Of a DNA stretch of 62,973 nt, positions 54,914 through 62,973 are shown one piece after another; position 1 is the first letter of the stretch; each line of letters begins with the position of its first letter. Where the stretch lies: the NCBI RefSeq assembly GCF_010686655.1, contig NZ_JAAGVY010000029.1, positions 1 to 62,973 on the forward strand. Direction: 5' to 3'. The stretch is from Cryomorpha ignava (GTDB lineage: Bacteria > Bacteroidota > Bacteroidia > Flavobacteriales_D > Cryomorphaceae). A model generated the notes under the pieces. The model was not told where the DNA came from. It was given only the letters and a program-made list of their open reading frames with translations, and did no database searches. Position numbers and translations under genes: made by a program.

Positions 54914-57900
54914 ATGAAAACCGCAAAGCTATCCCATTTTTTAATCATTATATGCCTATTGATTACGTCATCATTATCCGGTCAGGTTCCTGTATTAGAG
55001 TGGGTAAATCAGATAGGAGGGGTAAATGATGACAATGGCGCTGCACTAGCTCTGGATGCATCCGGGAATGTCTATACTGCAGGAGAGTTTAGAGAAACTG
55101 TTGACTTTGACCCGGGAGCGGGAACAGCTAATCTCACTTCGATGGGGAATGCTGATATCTTCATTCAAAAAACGGATGCCGATGGGAATTTCGTTTGGGC
55201 AAAACAAATTGGAGGGACTTCAGTGGTAAAAATAGAATCTATCGCTCTGGATGATTCAGGCAATCTATATGCTACAGGTCATTATGGAGGTACAGCAGAT
55301 TTCAATCCGGGAGATGCAGTATTTAATCTTTCTTCGGCCGGAGGCACCGATATTTTTATTCTCAAACTTGATCCCAATGGTGATTTCCTTTGGGCAAAAC
55401 GCATAGGGGGAAATGGTAATGATAGTGGTAATGCACTAACTGTTGATGGGAGCGGAATGATATATATTATAGGTAGATTTGAAGAAACTCCTGATTTTGA
55501 TCCGGGCGCTTTAATCGTTAATCTAACCTCAGCCGGAAGTGCGGATATCTTTATTTTAAAATTGGATACCGATGGGAATTTCGATTGGGTTAAACAAATG
55601 GGGGGAAGCGGTTATGATAGCGGGAATTCAATAGCTATGGATCCTGTATATGGTATTTATACTACAGGGAATTTTCAAGGGACTGTAGATTTTAATACCG
55701 GAGCCGGAACAACCAATCTGACCTCCGCGGGTCTATCTGATATTTTTATTCAAAGATTAAACCTTGCCGGAGATTATGGATTTGCGCGCCGTATCGGAGG
55801 TTCTGGTTTAGATTTAGGAGCAGCAGTCGCTGTAGATTATTACGGAAATGCATATGTTACCGGGCTTTTTGAAGGAACCATGTCATTCTACGTTGCTCTC
55901 GGAACACAATATCTCGTGTCGGCAGGTGGAAGCGATGGGTTTATTATGAAATTTGATGTCAATGGGAATGTAGTAATTAATTATGATTGGCTTGGTAATG
56001 TAACCTGGGCAAAACGTTTTGGAGGATCAGGAAATGACGGAGGTTTATCCATAACCCTGGATGGAGATCGAGATGTTTATGTCACAGGACTTTTTGCAGA
56101 AACTGTAGATTTTAATCCGGGGTCGGGAACGACGAATCTTACTTCAGCTGGCAGTGCAGATATTTTTATTCAAAAATTAGATGTCGACGGAGATTTCATC
56201 TGGGCCAAACGCATGGGGGGCGACACGTATGATCAAGGCCAATCCATTGTTGTTGATGAAACTGATAATGTATACACGACCGGATATTTTGGGAATACAG
56301 CGGATTTCGACACCGAAACGGATAGCCTGACTTCGGTGGGAGAACGGGATGTTTTTGTACAAAAAATATCTCAATGTTTTCCCACACCACCTATATCAGA
56401 CAATCCTTCTCTGCCTGAACTGACCGACCAATGTTCCGTTGACGCACCTGCTGCCCCTACTGCCAATAACGGGTGTGGTACGATCTTTACAGCAACCACC
56501 AATACAACCTTTCCCATCGCTGCCTTGGGGACAACATTAATTACTTGGACTTACAATGATGGTATGGGGAACATCGTTACGCAAACCCAGGATGTTGTCA
56601 TTACAGGAGATGTAACTGATCCTGTGGTTGATGTAGAAGATTTACCGGAGATAACTAACCTATGTGGAGAGCCGGTTACCGTTACTGCACCTACTGCCAC
56701 GGATAACTGCGCAGGTACGCTGACGGGTACTACCGACACGACGTTCCCGATCACCACTCCGGGATCAATCACAACAATTACCTGGACTTTTGATGACGGA
56801 AGTGAGAACATCATCACACAAACACAAGATGTAATGATTACACTGGATTTTATTGCTCCTGTGGCTGATTTAGATGTATTGCCTGATGTAACAGATGAAT
56901 GCTCGGTAGCTTCACTCACTTCGCCTGCTGCAACTGATGGTTGTTCGGGAGCGATCATTGGAACTACCACCACGGTTTTACCAATCACCACACAGGGTAC
57001 CACGGTGGTTACCTGGACATATACTGATGAAAATGGTAATGTGCTTACACAAGATCAAAATGTTATTCTCACTGATACAACTGATCCTGTACCGGATATT
57101 GCGTCGCTTCCCGATGAGACTCAATGTAGCGAAGCTACACTTACCGCCCCGACAGCCACAGATGATTGCGCCGGTAACCTCACCGGTACTACGTCAACAT
57201 CTTTCCCCATCACAGCTCCGGGAACCACAGTTGTTACCTGGACTTTTGACGATGGGAATGGGAATTTTGTCACGCAGGATCAAAATGTAAGTATCCAGGA
57301 TGTGACAGATCCCGAGCCAGATGAAATTTCACTTCCAGATTTGATTGAATGTGCTGAAGCTACTCTAACAGCTCCCACTGCAACTGATAACTGTGCTGGT
57401 ACGCTTATCGGTACTACTTCTACATCTTTCCCCATCACAGACCCGGGAACCACCGTCATTACCTGGACTTTTGACGATGGGAATGGGAATATAGTAACTC
57501 AGGATCAAAATGTAATAATTGGTGATGAGACCAATCCATTGCCAGATATAGGAAACCTGTCTGTTATTTCGGCAATATGTGAGATTTCTATTTCAGATGC
57601 GCCTGCTCCGACAGCCACAGATAACTGTGCCGGTGTGATTACTGCATCTCCAAATATCGAATTCCCCATTACCGACCTGTCAACCACAGAGATTGTCTGG
57701 ACATATGATGATGGAAACGGCAATGTTATTACACAAAACCAGGATGTCAACTGGACATATATCGATATCACAACTTCTTTAACCGGCTTTACGATCACTG
57801 CCAACCATGCGAATGGAACGTATCAATGGTTAGATTGCGATGAGAATAATGCGCATCTTTCCGGTGAAATAAACCAGTCGTTTACCCCAACTATCAATGG

Positions 57901-58228
57901 AAATTATGCAGTTGAAATTACTGCAGATGGTTGTGTGGATACTTCAGCCTGTGTTCTTATTGCTACAGTGGGATTAAATGAAATTGACCACAATATAAAG
58001 TTGAGGGTATACCCCAATCCTTCCACCGATATTTTTAACATCACGTTTGAGAAGCCGATACATGATGTCGTATTAACCATTACCGATACCCAGGGAAAAG
58101 TCGTTTCCTCCAAACAAATTCAAAAAGCACGGAATACAAGTATAGAAATAAACGAAGCTCCAGGTATTTATTTGCTCACGATCCGATCAGACGAAGGCCA
58201 AAAAACAATAAAACTTAATAAGCAATAA
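54914..58228 (+). CDS. Large T9SS cargo protein with SBBP repeats and Ig-like HYR-type repeats
   Basis: The product (1104 residues from the Met at 54914) has a signal peptide (MKTAKLSHFLIIICLLITSSLSGQ), then nine or so SBBP beta-propeller repeats (SGNVYTAGEF, TVDFDPGAGTANLTS, ADIFIQK, WAKQIGG) to about 500. Next come six HYR-type Ig-like repeats of about 75 residues (TDNCAGTLTGTT, TTITWTFDDGNGNIVTQ) and a T9SS type A sorting domain at about 1030 (LRVYPNPSTDIFNITF to GQKTIKLNK). It is probably a surface adhesin. An earlier start at 54887 would place residues before the signal. Confidence 0.93.
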   Translation: MKTAKLSHFLIIICLLITSSLSGQVPVLEWVNQIGGVNDDNGAALALDASGNVYTAGEFRETVDFDPGAGTANLTSMGNADIFIQKTDADGNFVWAKQIGGTSVVKIESIALDDSGNLYATGHYGGTADFNPGDAVFNLSSAGGTDIFILKLDPNGDFLWAKRIGGNGNDSGNALTVDGSGMIYIIGRFEETPDFDPGALIVNLTSAGSADIFILKLDTDGNFDWVKQMGGSGYDSGNSIAMDPVYGIYTTGNFQGTVDFNTGAGTTNLTSAGLSDIFIQRLNLAGDYGFARRIGGSGLDLGAAVAVDYYGNAYVTGLFEGTMSFYVALGTQYLVSAGGSDGFIMKFDVNGNVVINYDWLGNVTWAKRFGGSGNDGGLSITLDGDRDVYVTGLFAETVDFNPGSGTTNLTSAGSADIFIQKLDVDGDFIWAKRMGGDTYDQGQSIVVDETDNVYTTGYFGNTADFDTETDSLTSVGERDVFVQKISQCFPTPPISDNPSLPELTDQCSVDAPAAPTANNGCGTIFTATTNTTFPIAALGTTLITWTYNDGMGNIVTQTQDVVITGDVTDPVVDVEDLPEITNLCGEPVTVTAPTATDNCAGTLTGTTDTTFPITTPGSITTITWTFDDGSENIITQTQDVMITLDFIAPVADLDVLPDVTDECSVASLTSPAATDGCSGAIIGTTTTVLPITTQGTTVVTWTYTDENGNVLTQDQNVILTDTTDPVPDIASLPDETQCSEATLTAPTATDDCAGNLTGTTSTSFPITAPGTTVVTWTFDDGNGNFVTQDQNVSIQDVTDPEPDEISLPDLIECAEATLTAPTATDNCAGTLIGTTSTSFPITDPGTTVITWTFDDGNGNIVTQDQNVIIGDETNPLPDIGNLSVISAICEISISDAPAPTATDNCAGVITASPNIEFPITDLSTTEIVWTYDDGNGNVITQNQDVNWTYIDITTSLTGFTITANHANGTYQWLDCDENNAHLSGEINQSFTPTINGNYAVEITADGCVDTSACVLIATVGLNEIDHNIKLRVYPNPSTDIFNITFEKPIHDVVLTITDTQGKVVSSKQIQKARNTSIEINEAPGIYLLTIRSDEGQKTIKLNKQ

Positions 58229-58388
58229 AGTTTTTTTGATGTGATGAAGTAGTGAATTGTTTCTTTGCTGATGTGGTGATGCGTTGATTAAAAATTAAAA
58301 CAGATACACGGTAATTATCTTTCATACGATTTAAATTTAAGTAGATAATTCCGGAATAGAAATCAGAGTTCGTGGTAAGTCCGGAAAT

Positions 58389-59114
58389 ATGGATTTGACA
58401 CCAGTTAATTATGACATCAGTCAGATAGCGGCTATACTTAAAAATGTAGAAGATTTATTATTTCCTACGAGCAAAAGGGACAGACCACTCGTAACTTACA
58501 ATATTGAAGAAGGTTCTGTTCGACATATTTTTAAAACATCTATTTAGACGGTGATTGGTTTTAGCGCCGTCTTGGCTCAGGTTCAATCTGCTAATTCTAT
58601 AGATTTTCTGGATTTAAAAACAGCCAGGGCATTTGAAAATATTCAAAGCCTTGCGCGCCATAAAAACTATGAATTTGAGATTAAAACTTCACTTAAGGAT
58701 ACCTATGAACTCGTGATCAACCCCACTACACATTTTGATCGTGTTGAGAATATTTGGGTTGAAGCTGAACTCTATTTCTATGGGACCATAAAGGATGCCG
58801 GAGGAAAGAATAAGGCTAATATCCATATCGATACATCTGAAGGATATGTAACCATTGCGACAGGCGAAGAATTTCTCAAAGGTCAAGAAGAAAACCTCTT
58901 GTATAAAAAATATGGAATCCGTGCCGTAGGACTCCAAAACATCGAAACAGGAGAAGTGGATACAAAGTCGCTGGAACTAAAAGAATTGATAGACTACAAC
59001 CCTGCTTATGATTCCGAATATCTAAACGGGCTTATCCAACGCGCTAAAACAAGCTGGAAGAATATAGATCCCGACTCCTGGTTGCTTAATCTTCGCGGTG
59101 GATATGAAGCATAG
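58389..59114 (+). pseudogene. Partner gene of a PIN toxin, interrupted by an in-frame TAG
   Basis: From the ATG at 58389 the frame reads MDLTPVNYDISQIAAILKNV and ...EEGSVRHIFKTSI, then TAG at 58545-58547. The same frame continues with TVIGFSAVLAQVQSANSIDFL to YEA at 59114. Joined, the two parts form a protein of about 240 residues resembling an uncharacterised Bacteroidota protein encoded next to PIN-domain genes. A CAG-to-TAG change would explain the stop. The downstream part has only a GTG near 58551 as a start. It overlaps the PIN pseudogene by 11 bp. Confidence 0.75.
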
Positions 59115-59587
59115 TGTGTTTCTTGATACGCGTTTGTTTTATTCGTTTTCTTAACGAAGAAGACCCGCTTCATGCTCATGCACTTGGCTATTTCAAATAC
59201 TTTCTGGAAAAGGAAATAATCCTTTAAGTATCCACGATTTCCATCGCAGAATATTGTGTAGGCGGACAACTCGAAGATCTGCCTTTAAGGAATATCCAAA
59301 TTCTTCCATTTAATGTAAAGGATGCTCAGAGGACGGGTGAATTTGCTAAAATTATTTTTTCTGAAAATCAAATGAGTGCAGAAAAACTCTCGCCCAGAGC
59401 GATTATACCCAATGATTCAAAACTCTTTGCTCAAGCTGATATCGATAAAACGATTACTCATTTTGTAACGTCAGATCGGCGATCTAAAAGTACATGGGCC
59501 TTATTGAAAAGTAGAGTAAAACCGAAGTTTGAAATCATAAGTATTGAAGTGCCTTATGCGGAAGTGTTTGGGATTTTGGATTTGTGA
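59104..59587 (+). pseudogene. PIN-domain toxin, frameshifted and with an in-frame stop
   Basis: The ATG at 59104 reads MKHSVFLDTRLFYSFS and hits TAA at 59152. Shifting frame there continues the domain (LNEEDPLHAHALGYFKYFLEKEIIL), then TAA at 59225-59227, then VSTISIAEYCVGGQ and on to VFGILDL at 59587. The order FLDT...ISIAEY...DSKLFAQAD...FVTSDRRS is that of a PIN-domain ribonuclease with its acidic residues in place. At least two lesions make it inactive, matching the broken partner gene. Confidence 0.8.
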
Positions 59588-59601
59588 AGTATTAGGTAAG
59601 A

Positions 59602-60378
59602 CTACCGAACTTTCTCATACCTCACATAAAACTTGTCACTTCCCGCGAATTGGAAATAAGGCTGTGGGTTTAGATAATCCTGTCCGCATTTGTTCTTCTT
59701 ATTGTATCCGATAAACATTCTTTCAGGATAGTTCGAAACCTTTTCAATATAGAATGCATTTTTCATTTCTACAGAAACGGAGTCGTCAATTAGGTAATTT
59801 AGTAGGTTGTAAAATTGATAAGGACTCTCTGATGGCTCAAAAGATACAGACGAGATTTTCTTATTGTCCGGATATGCCACGAAATCGCAATCGGTATAAC
59901 GGAAATCAGTAACAGAGAATTGGGTGATGGTAATATGCGTCTTGGGAGGTAAAATACGTGTAGCCTTTTCAGCGATGGACGTTGAAGAACTAGTACTCGA
60001 ACTTGCGCCAGCAGCCACCGTACCAGTACTCCAGTAGTAGGGTATAGATTGTGCAGCACCTGCGCTCACGGTCGCTTCCGAAGCTACAGTATATCGACGG
60101 TTTAAATAATAATCGTAAGCTTCTCCATTGACAACGAAAAATGATTTTGCTAAATCTAATGTGATATAAGCGTCTGTTTTATTATAGATAGTGAAGCCTG
60201 CATCCCCGCCCTGGCCCCATAAATCATAACTCAACCGGCAATATTCATCTTCAAATATGATGTGGTCTTCATCTTGTGTGCTGCCTGCAGATTTGGTTTC
60301 ATACAACTAATAATAGTTTATTGGTGCACAAGAAGTGAATGCCAGAAATAAAAAGAGGAAGATATATGGCTTTTGCAT
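59602..60378 (-). pseudogene. Lipoprotein interrupted by an in-frame TAG just after the lipobox
   Basis: On the minus strand the ATG at 60378 reads MQKPYIFLFLFLAFTSCAPI, a lipoprotein signal with a Cys at residue 17, and NYY, then TAG at 60309-60307. The same frame continues LYETKSAGSTQDEDHIIF to the stop at 59602 (234 residues), with YCRLSYDLWGQGGDAGF and a C-terminal YNKKNKCGQDYLNP. A CAG-to-TAG change explains the stop. The remainder would lack a signal peptide. I know related proteins only as Bacteroidota hypothetical lipoproteins. Confidence 0.75.
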
Positions 60379-60776
60379 AATTGAGGTTGTGGTTAATATT
60401 ATAGTCAGGAAAGATATAAATAAAAAGAGATTTTTTTTGCTAATTTTCTAACACATCTTTCAGCAGGCTTATTAGACTGACCTTCTAAGCTGTTTACACC
60501 ACCAAAACTGCGGCACTTAAATAGAAATGAGTCCTTAATTGAGTATTGGTTTTGAGGATATATTTAAAGTTTTTGATAAATTATTTAGACGATATGATTC
60601 TGAAAATGAGGATACTAAAATGCTGTTATAACCCGATTTTTAATTTTGTTTTTGAAAGTGATCGAATTTTTGGGTGATTTGAAGATTGATCATGAATTCT
60701 TGAAGGCTTGCAGAATAAAGACGAAGATTATTTATCTTAGCGGCTATCTTATTGATTAAGGCATAATCGTTCCTCT
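60379..60776. other. 398-bp intergenic region, nothing recognised
   Basis: AT-rich sequence with no gene, repeat or strong promoter identified. It separates the minus-strand lipoprotein pseudogene from the plus-strand DUF4238 gene. Confidence 0.4.
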
Positions 60777-61652
60777 ATGGAGACAGATGAGTTTAAATTT
60801 CCGAGTGATAAGAAATCATCAAGGCATCACTATATCCCAAAATTCCTCCTTAATGGTTTCACAAATTCCGATGGTAAGCTCTTTGTTTTTGATAAATTGA
60901 AAAATCGTGTATTAAATAAGCCGGTTAGCCCCAAGTGGATATTTTTTGAGAGAGATAGAAATACAATAGAAATAAATCAGATTTTGGAAAGTTCAATTAT
61001 TGAAGATCTCCTATTTTCGAATGTTGATAATCTTACTAGCAAAGTCGTCAGGTATTACCAACAAGAAGCAATTGAAAAGCTCGACTTTAACTCAAAAAAT
61101 ACTGCTGAATTCGAATTCTTTTTAATTAATCTTTTTTGGAGAACACCAATGACTGATCACGCAGCGGGAGATATTATGGATAGATCGGTTATCAAAACAA
61201 AAGGTATCGATCCCGAAAAAATTCGAAACGATCCTGCCTACAGGAAAATTTATCGGGCTGCTCTTTTTAAGCATCATATTGATGAAATTATTAAAAGTGG
61301 AAAAAACATAAATAAATTAATTACAATTCATCAATCCTCTAATGAGATTTACTTGATAGGAGATAATCCGATTTTGTTTAGAAGAACACCGCATCTATTT
61401 AGCGAATTTGCTGAGATAGATTATTTAATAGCAGTTTCTTCTCAAAGATTATATTCACACACTTGTAGATCACTTAAAAACACGCTTAATAATCCACGAG
61501 CATATAATGCATCAGTCATTGATCAATCAGAAAGATATGTAGCGTGTGCGGATCGTGATTTCTTAAAAGAATGCGTACAAATTCATGATGAAGTAACGAA
61601 GGATGGATTGAATTCATCTGTAAAAGAACTCGCTTTTCAAAACGATTTATAG
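60777..61652 (+). CDS. DUF4238 domain protein
   Basis: The 291-residue protein begins METDEFKFPSDKKSSRHHYIPKFLLNGFTNSDGKLFVFDK, the DUF4238 signature (HHYIPKFLL then FVFDK). Further conserved residues are SPKWIFFERD, LIWT-like FFLINLFWRTP and the later NEIYLIGDNPI. It has no signal peptide. The family is often found in variable genomic regions and its activity is unknown. The following Nmad2 gene is on the same strand after 102 bp. Confidence 0.85.
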   Translation: METDEFKFPSDKKSSRHHYIPKFLLNGFTNSDGKLFVFDKLKNRVLNKPVSPKWIFFERDRNTIEINQILESSIIEDLLFSNVDNLTSKVVRYYQQEAIEKLDFNSKNTAEFEFFLINLFWRTPMTDHAAGDIMDRSVIKTKGIDPEKIRNDPAYRKIYRAALFKHHIDEIIKSGKNINKLITIHQSSNEIYLIGDNPILFRRTPHLFSEFAEIDYLIAVSSQRLYSHTCRSLKNTLNNPRAYNASVIDQSERYVACADRDFLKECVQIHDEVTKDGLNSSVKELAFQNDL

Positions 61653-61754
61653 ATGGAGTTTTAATGGGGTGTTTTAACCCTTTTTGCTGTTTTGATTTTT
61701 ATGTTTGGCACTCATGTGGTATTCTTGTGATCAAACCAATAATATAGAATTGAA

Positions 61755-62450
61755 ATGACTAAAATCTACTCTTACATTCTTAGAATTGACGATGGAGCTG
61801 CTCCCAATCCATTTGGTGATCTTTGTACACTGGCCATATGCAAACCAGCGATAAGACGAACAGCTTCAATTGGGGATTGGGTTATTGGTACTGGTTCTAA
61901 AAACACTAAACTTAGTGATAGAAAAACCTATGACTTTTCTAACAGCATTGTGTATGCAATGAAAATTACGGATGTCAAGACACTAAAAGAATATGATGAT
62001 TTTTGTAAGAAATCATTGAAATGTAAACTACCAAATTGGCAATCAAAAGATTGGAAAAAAAGAATTGGTGACTGCATCTATAATTATGAGGTTGTTGGTG
62101 AGCCACAAATGCGTAATGGAGTGCACAATGAAGGTAGCAGAATAACTGATTTAGGTGGTCATAATGCTTTGATGTCAGATCACTTCTACTATTTTGGAGT
62201 AGAAGCTCGACCTCTGCCAGCAAACTTTAAAGATTTAATAAAGAAAAATCAAGGTCATAAAAAGGTCGAAAGACTTGACCTTATATCCGAGTTTGAAGGA
62301 TGGATTAGTCAGTTCCAGAAGAACAAGCTTTACGCGGATCCACAAATGAAGTGGATTTTTGAAGACGACGCTTCTGAAAGTAATATTTCAGCTTGCTCAA
62401 AAGAAAAATTGGAGGATGACAAGGATGAAAGTGAAGAACCAGTTTGCTAA
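61755..62450 (+). CDS. Nucleotide modification associated domain 2 (Nmad2) protein
   Basis: The 231-residue protein matches Nmad2: IYSYILRIDDGAAPNPFGDLCTLAICKPAIRRTA and SIGDWVIGTGSKNT at the N-terminus, then YAMKITDVKTLKEYDDFC and the C-terminal SDHFYYFGVEARPLP. Family knowledge links Nmad domains to modified-base systems of phages and defence islands, by gene association rather than proven chemistry. It lacks a signal peptide and ends in an acidic tail. It may work with the DUF4238 gene upstream. Confidence 0.82.
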   Translation: MTKIYSYILRIDDGAAPNPFGDLCTLAICKPAIRRTASIGDWVIGTGSKNTKLSDRKTYDFSNSIVYAMKITDVKTLKEYDDFCKKSLKCKLPNWQSKDWKKRIGDCIYNYEVVGEPQMRNGVHNEGSRITDLGGHNALMSDHFYYFGVEARPLPANFKDLIKKNQGHKKVERLDLISEFEGWISQFQKNKLYADPQMKWIFEDDASESNISACSKEKLEDDKDESEEPVC

Positions 62451-62594
62451 CTCATATTTTTAAAAACTTGCAGAAGCACATTATTTAGTTAGAGAATGCC
62501 ATAAAAAGGAGTGAAATCAATGAACTGGAAAAACCAAAGCTTAACTACAGAGAGACGATATTTTTAAAAAAGCTATAATCTGAAGTAGTCAATT

Positions 62595-62850
62595 GCAATT
62601 GCACGTCTTTTAAAGTGGCACCATTAATCCGAAATGAGTGGCACCGTCCGACCGAAATAGCCATCTGGATAACTCGGTTCAATTGGTGCCACCTATTCCG
62701 GTCTATGGGTGCCAGTGATTTCGGTTCAAACAGTGCCACTTTAATAGATCAAGAAATAAACCGCTATCTCGCAACTTAAAAAACTGCGAGATGGCACATC
62801 AACTTGATCCGATGGATTTGAAGCAAATAATTAACCTCCATTTGGAGTAT
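62595..62850 (+). mobile_element. Left end of an IS21-like element with repeated termini
   Basis: AGTGGCACC occurs twice near 62611-62645 and GGTGCCA/AGTGCCAC variants occur in inverted form at about 62680-62745. The repeated termini of IS21 elements look like this. The istA-like frame starts at 62791. The element breaks off at about 62848 where unrelated sequence begins. Confidence 0.55.
62791..62850 (+). pseudogene. N-terminal fragment of an IS21-type IstA transposase
   Basis: The ATG at 62791 reads MAHQLDPMDLKQIINLHLE, the expected N-terminal helix of IstA before its HTH. The reading frame then continues into unrelated residues (YPPDHPILPNS), which shows interruption. Confidence 0.5.
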
Positions 62851-62973
62851 CCACCCGACCATCCCATATTGCCTAATTCCCACCCCCGCCTGATCTTTGT
62901 CGAAAATAATTTTGATGAAGTTACAAGAAAAAATGTTTGCTCTGGTTCAAGCCTGGCAAGAGAGCGGAATGGT
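62848..62973 (+). mobile_element. Left end of an IS66-like element, cut by the window edge
   Basis: From about 62848 (GTATCCACCC) the sequence is unlike IS21 and leads into an IS66-type first gene. It seems to have inserted into the istA frame. The element extends beyond the window. Confidence 0.5.
62915..62973 (+). CDS. IS66-type accessory protein TnpA, 5-prime fragment
   Basis: The ATG at 62915 reads MKLQEKMFALVQAWQESGM to the window edge. The pattern VQAWQESG is typical of the small first gene (TnpA) of IS66 elements. The gene is cut off by the window end. Confidence 0.6.
   Translation, partial: MKLQEKMFALVQAWQESGM

Noticed and set aside
51748-60309. General reassignment of TAG or TAA to Gln in this organism
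   Set aside because: Intact genes in the window end normally at these codons (for example TAG in dinB and the sugar porter), so the in-frame stops are read as lesions.
1-62973. tRNA and rRNA genes
   Set aside because: No cloverleaf-like segment with a CCA-type end or rRNA motif was found by eye; a tRNAscan run would settle it.

Overview
The window is chromosomal DNA of a member of the Bacteroidota, most likely a Flavobacteriia-type organism. The evidence is a SusC/SusD pair, two proteins with C-terminal type IX secretion (T9SS) sorting domains, a GldH-like gliding lipoprotein, a DUF5686 outer-membrane protein, many short lipoboxes and TAnnTTTG promoter boxes. No rRNA or tRNA gene and no CRISPR array was seen.

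Layout. (1) 1-5.9 kb, plus strand: a molybdenum-cofactor and formate-dehydrogenase-like operon (membrane protein, fused NTPase-MobA, FdhD, DUF7009, FdhF/YdeP-type oxidoreductase). (2) 6.2-21.0 kb: a sugar porter, a DUF559 endonuclease-like gene between inverted repeats, then a minus-strand polysaccharide utilisation locus (SusC, SusD, LamG surface protein, two glycoamylase-like GH144-type enzymes, an esterase, a GH3 beta-glucosidase). The enzyme set suggests beta-1,2-glucan as substrate, which is inference. (3) 21.4-29.1 kb: heme A synthase and a MarR-controlled RND efflux operon. (4) 29.4-47.7 kb: an IS200/IS605-like element, a PA0069-type radical SAM protein, envelope proteins, a kinase-like conserved protein, a TPR protein, an SDR, GldH, a pentapeptide-repeat protein with a TIR-like C-terminal domain, a secreted hydrolase and a two-component system. 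Repeat-rich spacers separate many of these genes. (5) 48.1-62.97 kb: DinB, then an accessory region with two copies of a structured repeat, three toxin-antitoxin-like modules, tandem repeats, a large T9SS adhesin-like protein, DUF4238 and Nmad2 genes, and nested IS21/IS66 remnants at the edge.

Several genes in region 5 are broken by in-frame stops or a frameshift: the HigB toxin, the partner gene of a PIN toxin, the PIN toxin itself and a lipoprotein. Three of these stops fall where a single C-to-T change from a Gln codon would explain them, so the region looks like a decaying accessory island. The most unusual items are the pair of structured repeats at about 49.8 and 53.2 kb, whose inner stem has changed sequence while keeping its pairing; a dinB gene whose catalytic N-terminus requires a CTG start; the kinase-like and TIR-like proteins; and the DUF559 gene bracketed by inverted copies of a dispersed repeat.

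Assignments come from reading motifs and gene order by eye. No database search or folding program was run.
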